A stretch of DNA of 64,000 bases, taken from NCBI GenBank assembly GCA_025738555.1, contig JAOVFP010000017.1:3038001-3102000 (forward strand), written 5' to 3'. Position numbers and translations under genes: made by a program. Position 1 is the stretch's first letter. Each line of letters begins with the position of its first letter. This DNA is from Cyathus striatus (taxonomy: Eukaryota > Basidiomycota > Agaricomycetes > Agaricales > Nidulariaceae). The notes beneath the pieces were generated by a model. The model saw only the letters and a program-made list of their open reading frames with translations, was not told the origin of the DNA and searched no databases. This document shows positions 26,041 to 36,595 of the stretch, piece after piece.

Positions 26041-26092
26041 GCTTGAGTACTGAGTACTTACTACTGAGTACTTGAGTCTTGAGTCTTGCGCT
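26041..26092. repeat. Low-complexity GAGTACT/GAGTCTT tract
   Basis: Short direct repeats of TGAGTACT and TTGAGTCT run for about 50 bp. This looks like slippage-type DNA. Confidence 0.6.
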
Positions 26093-27186
26093 TAAGCACG
26101 CGTTTAGCTAAAGATCGGCAATGTCACAACTTGATTATGCTACGTACTCTTCTAACTTACTCGTTGAAACATTGAACCATTGCTGTTCAGTTTAACCTAT
26201 TTGCCAGAATACCTCTCTGTATTCTGCAGATCGCACTCAGCCATGAGCATTTCACCTACATGCACCTAAAAGACAAGCTATCATACGATGTCATTATCAA
26301 TTGTTGTTCATTTACTGTCCAACTTGCTCCGTACCTTACGAGGCACCTTACAGGCTTAGAGCGTCGATCTTCGCCACTTTTTTTGCTCATGTCGAACAGT
26401 CGTACCGCCACACAGTCTACTTGGGTCCATGAGCATCCCAAACTCGCGCAGTAGGTCCTTACTAGGTTGTGTTCTACTATCCAACAGACCTCTAGTAACT
26501 GCTAAGTTTTACCCGCAGCTGTGTAAGACTGTAAATTAGGAGATGGTTATCATTTGATATTTGCACCCACTTGATCCAAATCAAACCTTGGATCAAATCA
26601 AACCAAGCTTCCGTATCTCCCGGTGGATGAAGCTGTTCTATGTTCTAACATAGTAACATTGTCTGAAGCGCAGTCCAGCCTCCCATATCTAAACACAAAT
26701 CACCAGGTTACTGACTCATTCTCCGAGGTCTTGGGGTGTAAACATCTAATCGTGATCGCTAGTCTACATAGGTGACCGGTTGACCAGAAGCCACCCCCAA
26801 GCACGCTGGGACCCTCGTCTGCTTCCTTGGGTTCGTTAAACATTGGGTATTTATCTCGGAAATTGAACCCCGCTAGCTGTATTTGCACAAGTCAGTGTTG
26901 GGATTCCGGATTACCAACGGATTTACTACGGGCACAGTTTATTGTAAAACTTCGACCGTATATACGCGATTCGATTCCAGCTATTACAGCGTCGTCTTGG
27001 ACGTGCCTGTTCTTCAAGTATCCGCTGATTGCCAATGGGATTTATGCGTCGCAACCAGACTGTCAGTCTTAAGTCACATCGTCGTCCACATTGAGATGAT
27101 CTGCCTGCCAAAAGAACGCTTCGCGACAGTGACGGGTACCAATAGGCGCTCGTTTCTTGATTCTTGAATGAACCGAGTAGCCGACG

Positions 27187-27194
27187 TATAAAAG
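27187..27194 (+). promoter_or_regulatory. TATA box of the BBE-like oxidase
   Basis: TATAAAAG lies 57 bp before the ATG at 27,251. Another in-frame ATG at about 27,203 is only 9 bp after the box, where transcription would not yet have started. The spacing therefore favours the 27,251 start. Confidence 0.6.
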
Positions 27195-27250
27195 GAAATG
27201 GGATGCTGTTCTGTTCTGTTATTAACCTCGTCTCTTTCTTACCACACTTC

Positions 27251-29592
27251 ATGAATTCCTTTATACTACTGAGCACCTTATTCATAAGTGCTATAGCGAA
27301 GAGCAGTGACCAAATTACCATTCCACCTACCCCAGACTGGAGCTCGTTGAAGAAACAAGTTGGTGGTCGCTTATTCCAAGGTACTCCACTCGCAAAACCA
27401 TGTTTCACGGAAGACTTCACCTCTGGTACCTGCAAGTCGATTCAGGAGACGTATGTTGACGAGGGTGAGTATTGTTCGATAAGATGAACAAACTGTCGTA
27501 CTTTTCATTAAATATACTTATCCTAATTAGTGGTGCGAGCCGATCAACCGGGAGGATATATTCAGACACAATGGGAGACTTGTCAGAAAACAGGGGAACA
27601 GTGCTTGCTCGACTATCTTCAGCCTACTAATGAGGTTCCGACGCGTCCTCCAGCTCAATGTAAACTTGGAAGCATACCAAGTTACTTCGTGAGTGTTTTC
27701 ATATCTCAAGACGTCAGCAGCAGGATGAAATGAACATAAATATAGATTGATGTTCGCACGGCGCAAGACGTCGCCGCCGCTTTCGTGTTTACGAAGAAGT
27801 ACAATGTTCCTCTGGTTATTAAAAACACTGGTGTACGTTCTTGCATCCTTACTCGACCATTTCTCCCTAACGCGGTTCCTTGCGCAGCATGATTACAAGG
27901 GACGTAGCAGCGCTCCTGGTTCTCTGGCTCTTTGGGTATGTAGAACGCCAATATTTTTCCATCTACTACAATCCTCTAACTAGTCTCCCTTTCTTAGACA
28001 CACAATCTGAAAAACGTACATGCCATCTTCATAAAAATTTCATTGATTGACCTGACAAACGAAAATAAAACAGATGTCATATGATCCGCTCTTCATCCCA
28101 CATGGATGCTCAAAGGCCAGTCCCGCAGTAACCATGGGTGTGAGTATTGTTCCACACTTTGTTGATATTAAGGTGTCCTCAAAACCTGTAACTTGATGAT
28201 AGGCTGGAATCCAATGGTTGGACGCATACGCATTTGCAGATAAGAATAACATTACCCTCGTGGGTGGAAGCGACCGCTCCGTTGGGTCCGTGGGTGGCTG
28301 GCTTCAAGGAGGTGGACACGGTGCGCTTTCTAATACGATGGGTCTTGGTGTGGATCGTGTGGTAAGTTACGTGTCGATATCTCGGTTATATCAATGTCTT
28401 GACATTTGCAATCTGTAGCTACAGTACAAGGTTGTCACACCTGATGGTAAGCTCAGAATTGCAAACGCCTGCCAAAATGAAGATCTATTCTTCGCTCTCC
28501 GAGGAGGTACTATTTCCCACTGTCTTTTAAAGTTCGGACCCTCTAATCACGACATACTCGCATAGGAGGCGGAGGCACCTTCGGCGTCGTCCTCGAAGCT
28601 TCCATCCTCGCATCGCCTCAAGTAACTCTCCAATCCGTCATATTCACATTCACCGGATCCAATACGACTCTCACCCGCGAGCTCTGGACGGTAATCACCG
28701 ACAACGGACTCAAATGGGCCGAGGAAGGCTGGGGAGGTTATGGTATGGCCAACGTCGCCATCTACATCAACCCCAAAATTAGCAAGGAGGACGCAGCAAG
28801 TTCGATGGCTCCTCTGATCACGTTTGGAGAGAAGTTGAAAGCTCAGGGTGTGGGCACCAAGTTGATCGTTACGGAGTTTCCTTCGTGGAATGCGTTTTTC
28901 CAAGTGTTCTCGACTAGCTTCGTTGCCGTACGTCTTTCATATTTCCTTTTCTTTGCATACCGATTAATGGGCATTGGACCTACAGACAACAGGATCCAGT
29001 CTCGCTCTTGCTTCTCGCCTAATCCCCAAAACCTCCTTCAGCACCCCCATATCCCGTTCGGCCCTTGTCGAAGCAATGATATCAGCAAATGCCGCCACGC
29101 CAGGGCTCATCATTCTCATCGCCGCCCCCGCCTCCTTCACTGGCGATGGACGAACAAGTGTGACAGAAGCCTGGCGAAACAGTATATACCACATTACTGT
29201 TATCAGCCCATGGAACTGGAACGCCACGGCGGAGGAGAAAAAGGGACATTACGATACAGCAAGTGGGTCGATTGATAATTTGAGGAGGATTACGCCGGAT
29301 GCGGCGTATTTGAACGAGGCGGATGTCTATGAACCTAATCATGAAGGTCTGTCTGTTCTTTCTGTTCTACTCGTCTATTCTGACGTCGCGGTTGGACAGA
29401 GGCGTTCTGGGGAGAACATTATCCTGAACTTTTAAACATTAAGCAGAAATATGATCCAGATCACCTCCTCGACTGCTGGCACTGCGGTACGTTCTGTCCT
29501 CCTTCCTCCTTCCTACTTAGACCAACAGTTCATTATTTCTTTTCTTAGTCGGCTCAAATCCCTCATCCTCCCGCTTCTCATGTTATTTATGA
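27251..29592 (+). CDS. Secreted FAD-linked oxidase, berberine-bridge-enzyme (BBE) type
   Basis: About 600 residues in roughly ten exons. A signal peptide (MNSFILLSTLFISAIA) precedes the mature start. The FAD-binding domain contains PLVIKNTGHDYKGRSSAPG, whose GHD histidine is the usual covalent flavin ligand, and DRSVGSVGGWLQGGGHGALS with TMGLGVDRV. The second BBE ligand is normally a cysteine a few residues before VGG; here that stretch has no cysteine, so flavin is probably held by histidine alone. The BBE C-terminal motif appears as YPELLNIKQKYDPDHLLDCW. The protein ends SSRFSCYL. By family it oxidises sugars or secondary metabolites with O2 outside the cell. No biosynthetic cluster surrounds it. 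Confidence 0.9.
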
Positions 29593-30153
29593 ACTATACC
29601 CTAGTATGAACGTCTATGATATTTAATTGTGATCGTCACTGGAAGAACGAACTAGTACATCATAGATGGATAGTCAATATGTTATCGCGATGTGTATTGG
29701 ACCGTGAGGTTTAGATAATGTACACTGGAAGGAGATGATGGACCATGATCATAGATAGATGATGTCGATAATTGTAACGAACGTCGAGCGCTGATGAACG
29801 AAGGACGCTGGATACCGGATCTGTTGGTTGTAAGCTTCGAAAACAGGCCGCCTAGGACCGGCTAAGACTTCAAAGACTTACATCTCAATTGAATCAATTG
29901 GCAACACAGCCTCATCTCGCAACAAGCCGCGCACAGCACTAACATCATTCCATGCAAATAGATACTATATTCAAAACACATTGAAACTAGATATACACAT
30001 GTAAAAGCAAGCACACAGCCAACACATAGCCGCGCCGGCAGTCAGGAGGAAACGCAGGTCATAGAATGTGCGATATCCAAGAACGAACGAGATTATGCTC
30101 TCCACCCTCTACCTATAATGCAAATGCTCCGAAAACACCCCACACCCCAGAAT
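29593..30153. other. Convergent 3' flank, no gene
   Basis: About 560 AT-rich bases between the BBE stop and the protease stop. Nothing recognisable. Confidence 0.5.
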
Positions 30154-31703
30154 TTAATACGAAGTCGCGTTGTTGAAGATGAGAAGGTTCACGGTCTTCG
30201 GCGGTAAATCTGCCAAAAGGCCCTTGCTCGACAAAGCAATCAAAGCCTTCTTGAGCTGAGAAGGAGTGAGGGTCTTAGGCTCCTTGGGAACGGGAGCAAG
30301 AGCATCGACCAACTTGGAGCTTGGAAGGAAGGTCTGTGCCCATCCAGGGAGAGCACTACGGACGATAGAGTACCATTCTGGTACGTGTGTGAAGACACGG
30401 TCGGAAGTAAGCGAGATGAGGTCCTCTTTCTCGAAGATGGGGTCGAATTCCTCAGATGGGTAGAGGGAGAGGAGGTATGCGAGCAAGCCGGCGGTGTGGG
30501 GAGAGGCCATAGATGTGCCTGAAAGAGTGGCAGTAGCGGACTTGGAGCCGATGTAGGTTGAAAGAATGTTCAAGCCGGGAGCGAAAACGTCAACACAGGT
30601 GCCGTGGTTAGAGAAATAAGCACGTTCGTCTGCGAGAGTGGAAGCACCGACAGTAACGGCGTTCTCAGCAGCAGCGGGAGAGTAACTGCATGCATCACGG
30701 TTGTCATTGCCAGCTGCAACTGCAAAGTGAAGGCCGACAGTGACAGCCCTGTTCACTGCGTCATCAAGACCTTGGGACTTGCCACCACCGAGAGACATGT
30801 TGGCGACGGAGCCCTTGTGCTTTGTCTTGCCAGTCGCTTTGAACTCCTCGAGGGCTGCATCGGCCTTCTTCTTGGCAGCTGTTGCAGCGAAGACGACACC
30901 TGCGATGACGTCGCCCATGGTACCACTTCCATTCGAACCGAGAACCTTAACGGCAATGACGTTGGCCTTCTTGGCGACACCGTACTTGTTAGAAGCAATG
31001 GTACCCGCACAGTGAGTTCCGTGACCGTTACCGTCCTCATCGGCATCGTTGGGAACAGTCTTTCCCCATGAAGCACGGCCGCCAAATTCAGTGTGGGCAG
31101 TGTTGATACCAGTATCGATAACATAGACATCGACACCCTCACCACCGTCATTGTTATAGAGATACTTGGTGAAAGTGCTGAAGGTAAGTTTCGGTCGGTG
31201 ACTTATCCGGGCAAGACCCTGGTTACAGATAGGGATTGCGTCAGCGGTTGTATTCTCACACAATTAAGTATCCCGGAAGTTGAACTAACCCAAGGTGCGC
31301 CCTTCTGAACGTCTTGTGTTCGGACAATCTGATCCTTCTCCACATACGCGACCTCTGGCATGGCGCGTATCTGGTCGACGACATTGGGGTGGAATTTGCC
31401 AGCATATCCGTAGATATGACCCTCATATACATGCTGGATACCGGTGAACTCGTCACCGGCCACATTTGCGGACGCATGTTGGAGGAAGTTGAGGTGGTTC
31501 TGGCGGAGGTGCTCAGGAAGATCATGCTTGAGCATGACAATATAAGAGTTGTTCACGGAGCCATGGGGATGGTGTTCTGCGACAAGGGGAGCAAGGGTTA
31601 GGGAGGAACGGGGGGGAATGTCGTTGGGGGTGGAGAGGGGGGAGGAGAATGCAAGGGAGGCGGAAAGAGCGAAGAGAGACCAGCGGGCGATAGTATTGGC
31701 CAT
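30154..31703 (-). CDS. Subtilisin-like serine protease (S8, proteinase K/cerevisin type) with I9 propeptide
   Basis: 492 residues in two exons with one 71-bp intron (31,219-31,289). A signal peptide (MANTIARWSLFALSASLAFS) is followed by an inhibitor-I9 propeptide (SYIVMLKHDLPEHLRQNHLN ... AYVEKDQIV). The catalytic triad is visible: Asp in YVIDTGINTAHTEFGGRA, His in GNGHGTHCAGTIAS, Ser in LSGTSMASPHTAGLLAYL. The oxyanion-hole Asn is in AVAAGNDNRDACSYSP. The roughly 100-residue C-terminal extension is longer than in proteinase K and resembles vacuolar protease B/cerevisin-like fungal enzymes. It is therefore either vacuolar or secreted. Full length, no breaks. Confidence 0.95.
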
Positions 31704-34700
31704 GGTGGTCCTGTGGAGAGAGTACTTGGACGGGGGAGCGGGGTCATATTAGGCAACTGTGTTGTAGCTTGTTTGGCTGCAGCTTTGGTCGGGTGTTGGA
31801 CCGTATTTGGGAGACTGTCGCGCTGCGGCGAGTCATGCCGGCTATTCGGCTCGAGATAAGCTCTAAGCTACAGCACTGCACCCCAGAATGCGTCATCCAA
31901 CGCGATATCAAACATAGAACCTGCACATGGCCATGTCAGACTTCAAAACATATGTATCACCAATACAGGGGGAACAGCAGTTTACCAGTATACTATCCTA
32001 CTTCTCTTCTCCCCCAGCACATCTACCAAGCACCGCCCGTTTGTCTTGCGTTTGTCCCAGTCCGAACCCGCATCGGAGCCTCCCAAGAACCTCCCCATTT
32101 TCCACTTCAACATCACCTCGACCCTATCTCGTGACCCATCTCTTGGTGAACCTCCAAAAAAAACATCCACTGGACAGCTATCTTGCTGTATCGCATTAGC
32201 TCCATTTCTCATGGCTGAAGCCGAACCCTGCTCTGTAACAGAACGTCTACGTGTTGTCTACATGCTTCTCTTGAACGCGTCAAGTTTGAACAGGGCGAAG
32301 CGCTAGTGACTATCCGGGCCCGGGTACATACAACTCATCTGGGCATCTTGGAGTTGCGTAATGAGATCGCTATCATCGTCTGCTCTCCATTCTACAGTTC
32401 ATTACAGTGTTGTCCCACCGATACCGTTGCTTCGTATTGTGAAAGAAAAGTTGCGCGAGCTCACCGGTATTGGCATAGGAAAGATTTCCAACTACTGCTG
32501 GCTTTGAATGCAGGCTGGAAGAAGGGACATGCAAAAGATTGTGGGGTAGACCGTCGATACCTCTTTATTCGATTACGGGGTAGGAAATTCCGATGTTTGT
32601 CAACCGGTCTTCATGAAATTTTTAAGGGAATTGTTACCACCCGCCACAATTCCTACAAGTTAAAAGGAAAGTCCCCGCATAAAGCATAACCCATGACCAC
32701 TTCCCTAATCCACTGGCGAACGGATAAATCACCGTAAGAGGAGTTTCGCAGAATTTCATTCCTTTTGTAATTCCCAAGACTAAGTAACTGTCTGAGGAAA
32801 GAACCAAAGTTTCACAAACTCATTTGAGCTCGGACGCAGACATGGAATGGGTATACTGAGCTCGGATTATATCTAAGCACCTGCATTCTTGATTATGAGG
32901 GGACTTGTACTTCATGCTTTGGGTTTGTCTATCTGTATAAACGTCTCATCCGAGCATTAAGAGATAGGAATATATTGCCATACAACTTCAATGAAAACAT
33001 TTGCTCCTTGTGATTTAGCGGACAGCTAATCCACGCGTGGTTGACGAAAGAAATGTCAGAGAAGGGCATCAAAATTTCCAAACTTCAAATGCCGTGGCTG
33101 TAAACTGCAGTAAGGCAGCAGACATCGGCCTACTCCGTAACTCCAATGCGTACAACTTAGAGATGCGAAACCCTACATAGGACGATTCCCCAAAATCTGA
33201 TACGTAGAAAAACGCGATGACATCATTTGGTTTAGCGCCTTTCGGGGGTCGGAGGAGGTAAACGCCGCGCACGCGATAACGCAACTATACGCAGATGTAC
33301 GCCCTACAACCCGGTCCGTTGCCTTTCGAATACCTAACATATCCTCCTGGAATACATGAAAAACAAATCCTGGCAGGGAGAGAGAGCGTAGGCAGTACAA
33401 TTGCTGGTAACCTGAATGGGGCGGTGGGGGTTGGGTGGGGGCGTCAGCTAAGGATCTGGTGGAATCAAAGTCCTGCATTTAGCCATTCCTCGTCGCATAC
33501 AGCCGCCTCAGACTTCAGTAGCAATGTATTGTCGTATTTTTAGAAATGGCCTACGGTTTTGCATTTACTTAGCTGTCAGTGTAATGGTCGAAACTCGAAA
33601 TCGGAAACTCGTATGGCGAGCCAAGTTCGGTCTTGAGTCATTTCGGTGAGATACAAAAGTTTTAAATGGCCTATGGAAGTCTATAGAGTCTGGACACCTG
33701 AAAGATAGATGATCCCTTTTTGCCGACAAACTCCACAAGTATCCTTAAGGATTCCCCTGAAGCTTAAAAACCAGGAAAAAGTCGAAGGCAGTCGAGGAAC
33801 GAACTAAATCTTCATAAGCCATTTGTATCAGTTCTTCGTTGTGATTGGTCAAAAACTCGTAAGTGATGTGTGTTCGTGCATTGTTACTCCTCCGGAGTAA
33901 GGTGGACCCAGCAAGGGGTGAAGTTGTACCGATGCATGTAAGCTAGTCCGCATGAGTGTAGATGAGTTTGAGATGAGTGTTGGGACATCTTCACCGCGGA
34001 GGGTAATAAAATGAATGGTTGGCGGTGTATGACACACGCTTCGTTTTGCATGAAAGTGCTACTTCTTGCGAGAAGTTTGAAGGATGAGTTAGGCTGGAAG
34101 TTCGAGGATGGTGAGTGCGGAGAAAGCATGTCTCAAAAAACTGTTTATCCTTACAGCTCTCGAAAAAAGTGGCGGAAGGTCGAACGATAATCAACGATAT
34201 TGAACACCGGATAGCATGACAAGTAGGTCCGAGCCACGTAATCGCAGGACAATGAAACAAAGTAAGACTCTAGGAGGCTTCTAGGAACGATATTCATGGG
34301 ATATCAGAATCTAACCATAGCCTCCGTAGGGCTCGAACGTTATGTCAAGAATTTCTGCCAAGTTTTGACCAGTACCGGACAATCCATAAGTACGAGCTCC
34401 ATGCGAAGCAACCCACTTCCTTTCGGCCACTATAAGACCCCGGTCTTGTGTCGTCGTCGACTACTCGCTACACATATCCCTGATGTAAAGATACTCCCCA
34501 CTATCGATGAACATAACACGGTTGCCAGGCTTGTCACAGCTCAGCTTTCAAGGGTAAGGCTAGTAGGGGTTATTCGCAAGCTGTACGTATGAAAGACCAA
34601 GCTTGCCCAAGACATAAGCTAAGTTTCGACCTAAGTTAAGAATGGTGTTGGGTATTGCTTTGCTTCGTTCTCGACTACAACATACATAATTTCTGCCATC

Positions 34701-36595
34701 TTCTTTTCTTGTTCTGCACCCTTCCTCGAACCGGGGGCCGGAAATAAATCATGCAGTACTGATATTATCTGTGTTGTCCCATGATGATACCGGCAAGCAC
34801 CCGTGGCTGTATATTGGAGCTCAGGGTGCGAAATCTTTCTTCGTCCTGTACCCTATAAATGTGGCGCATTAAAAGTTGAACATTGCGAATCTTGGATCCT
34901 ATCCCTCCATCGCATCATCGCAGGGCGGTAAGTGTTGTATTCAGCATCGGGGCTATCTATCCTAGTTTATGATCCTTATCCGGCGTTCGATAATGGGGTC
35001 GATGATCACCAAGCTCGAGGAGGATAACGAACAAGTCGAATCGAGAATATGTCCTGGCATGCTCCATCGCCACCAATGTCGGGCGGTGTAGAAGGTATGT
35101 GGTGTAATCTCTAAGCATCCGGCTGGCAACTAAAACACTCTGGAAATGGTGGATGGTTAGAATCGCATCTGGGACTACAAATGACAAACACTTGCATGTG
35201 ATCTAACCCTGTCGCTGCTAATGGTGAACATCACAAAATCGAATAAAGGTATCTTCGGGTGGTTGCGCGGTAGCTGAAGCATTGGGGAAATCTCCAAGTC
35301 GACAATGGATACGTGCCCATATCCTTACCCTGTTTCCTAGAGGCCATTCTCAAACAGCACCCAGGCTGCGGATGATGCATCACTTTCCAGAATAACCGAA
35401 GTATAAGGTCAGCAGCCTTTATAACGATACTACTGAACGGCGTGGGCCTAGCGATAGTGAAAGGAGTACTTAACTTTTTTTCTACCACATCTGAAGCTTT
35501 GATGAAGAGTTATACGCATCGCCTAGCTCCTTTCTTCCTGTGGTACTGTGCTCCCGTATTGCAGCCTTCGTTATTACAGAGGTAACGACTGAAGCACATT
35601 ACCATGGGAATGGAAGGGTTAGGCCATCGTTGCTCTCGTCTTCGCGGATTGTTTTCTTCCTATTTTGTTTTGGGTACTGGAATTTGTAGCATTTCATTGT
35701 TATAATACACTCAGCAAACGAGGTGGCGGCTGGATGTATCAGCTTGGAAAGTCCCATGTTGAAACGTGAACGGCGTTTTGTACGACGAAGACCCGAAGTG
35801 AGTGGAGGATGGGCATTGTTCCTGTGCTGATAAGCTACCGTGTCTCGTGCAGGAAGGGCCCAGAGATGTCGAGGATGAATCCAAATGGCAGTCGAATGAC
35901 GTAGTTAATGCCTCAGCTACATGACCTTCTGAATTATGAAGTCGTTCAGCATACTCCAGACTGTACAATGTAAACGTGCTGTTCTCATAATGGAGTAGTT
36001 CGCAATGGAATGTCCCTGGTCCCGTCTACTCTAGTGATCGGCTAGTGTCCCATTCTCTCGCTGGTCGCTCTCCTCTCCGAGATCATTGCAGCGTCCCAGA
36101 CCTCCAAACGTGCCTGAGGAGTCCCTTTATTGATATTTCCGTGCCTCTTGCGACGTTGAAAAATTACTGCAATCAGCAAGATGATGGTTTCTGGGAAGTT
36201 TCTGGCTTCAGGCCGCTGGTTGGTCGCTGGTGTAATTCAGTTGAAACTTAAGAAGGAAGTGCGCAGATCTGTTCGGTGATCGAATCTGGACTCCCAAAGG
36301 TAATAACCGTCCGAAATAAACAGCGAAACACAAGTTGAACACAAGTTTGATAGACAACTCAGGATATAATTTTCTGCTTCGTAAAGTGAGTAGTATAAGA
36401 GCATTGTTGACTCCTTATTCATTTACCAGTCATTCGAGAAGAAAATTTAGGTGGTACAAGGCAATTACTTCGTGCAAAATGAGACACGGTGTGAAAATAT
36501 TTACTTTGTGTTTATTCTCAGGAAGCAGCAGAGGTGGAGCTATTTCCCCTAATGTCTTCACCCATTCCCATCGTGCTTTCAGCGCTACGACTTTG
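31704..36595. other. 4.9-kb gene-poor region
   Basis: The start should hold the protease promoter. An open plus-strand frame at 32,306-32,689 (127 residues, perhaps with an upstream exon from the ATG at 32,213) has no motif I recognise and is not called. On the minus strand at about 34,311-34,560 a protein-like frame is broken by one stop (see findings). A short relative of the dispersed repeat lies at 35,527-35,555. Otherwise nothing can be supported. Confidence 0.45.

Larger units (their letters stand above)
24043..27186. other. 3.1-kb gene-poor region
   Basis: No convincing gene on either strand; open frames are short, overlap each other and lack motifs. The stretch holds a strong hairpin (24,566-24,603), an imperfect inverted GC-rich repeat (25,722-25,857) and GAGTACT-type low-complexity DNA (26,041-26,092). 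A pair of loosely similar AT-rich blocks lies around 24,930-25,120. This is what decayed mobile DNA looks like, but no element ends could be fixed. Confidence 0.5.

Noticed and set aside
27203..27250. Upstream in-frame ATG for the BBE-like oxidase
   Set aside because: Only 9 bp from the TATA box, so probably upstream of the transcript start.
30604..31071. 155-residue plus-strand frame
   Set aside because: It lies fully antisense to the catalytic domain of the subtilisin-like protease.
32213..32689. Possible two-exon gene ending in a 127-residue plus-strand frame
   Set aside because: No motif, uncertain splice and cysteine/arginine-rich composition without family resemblance.
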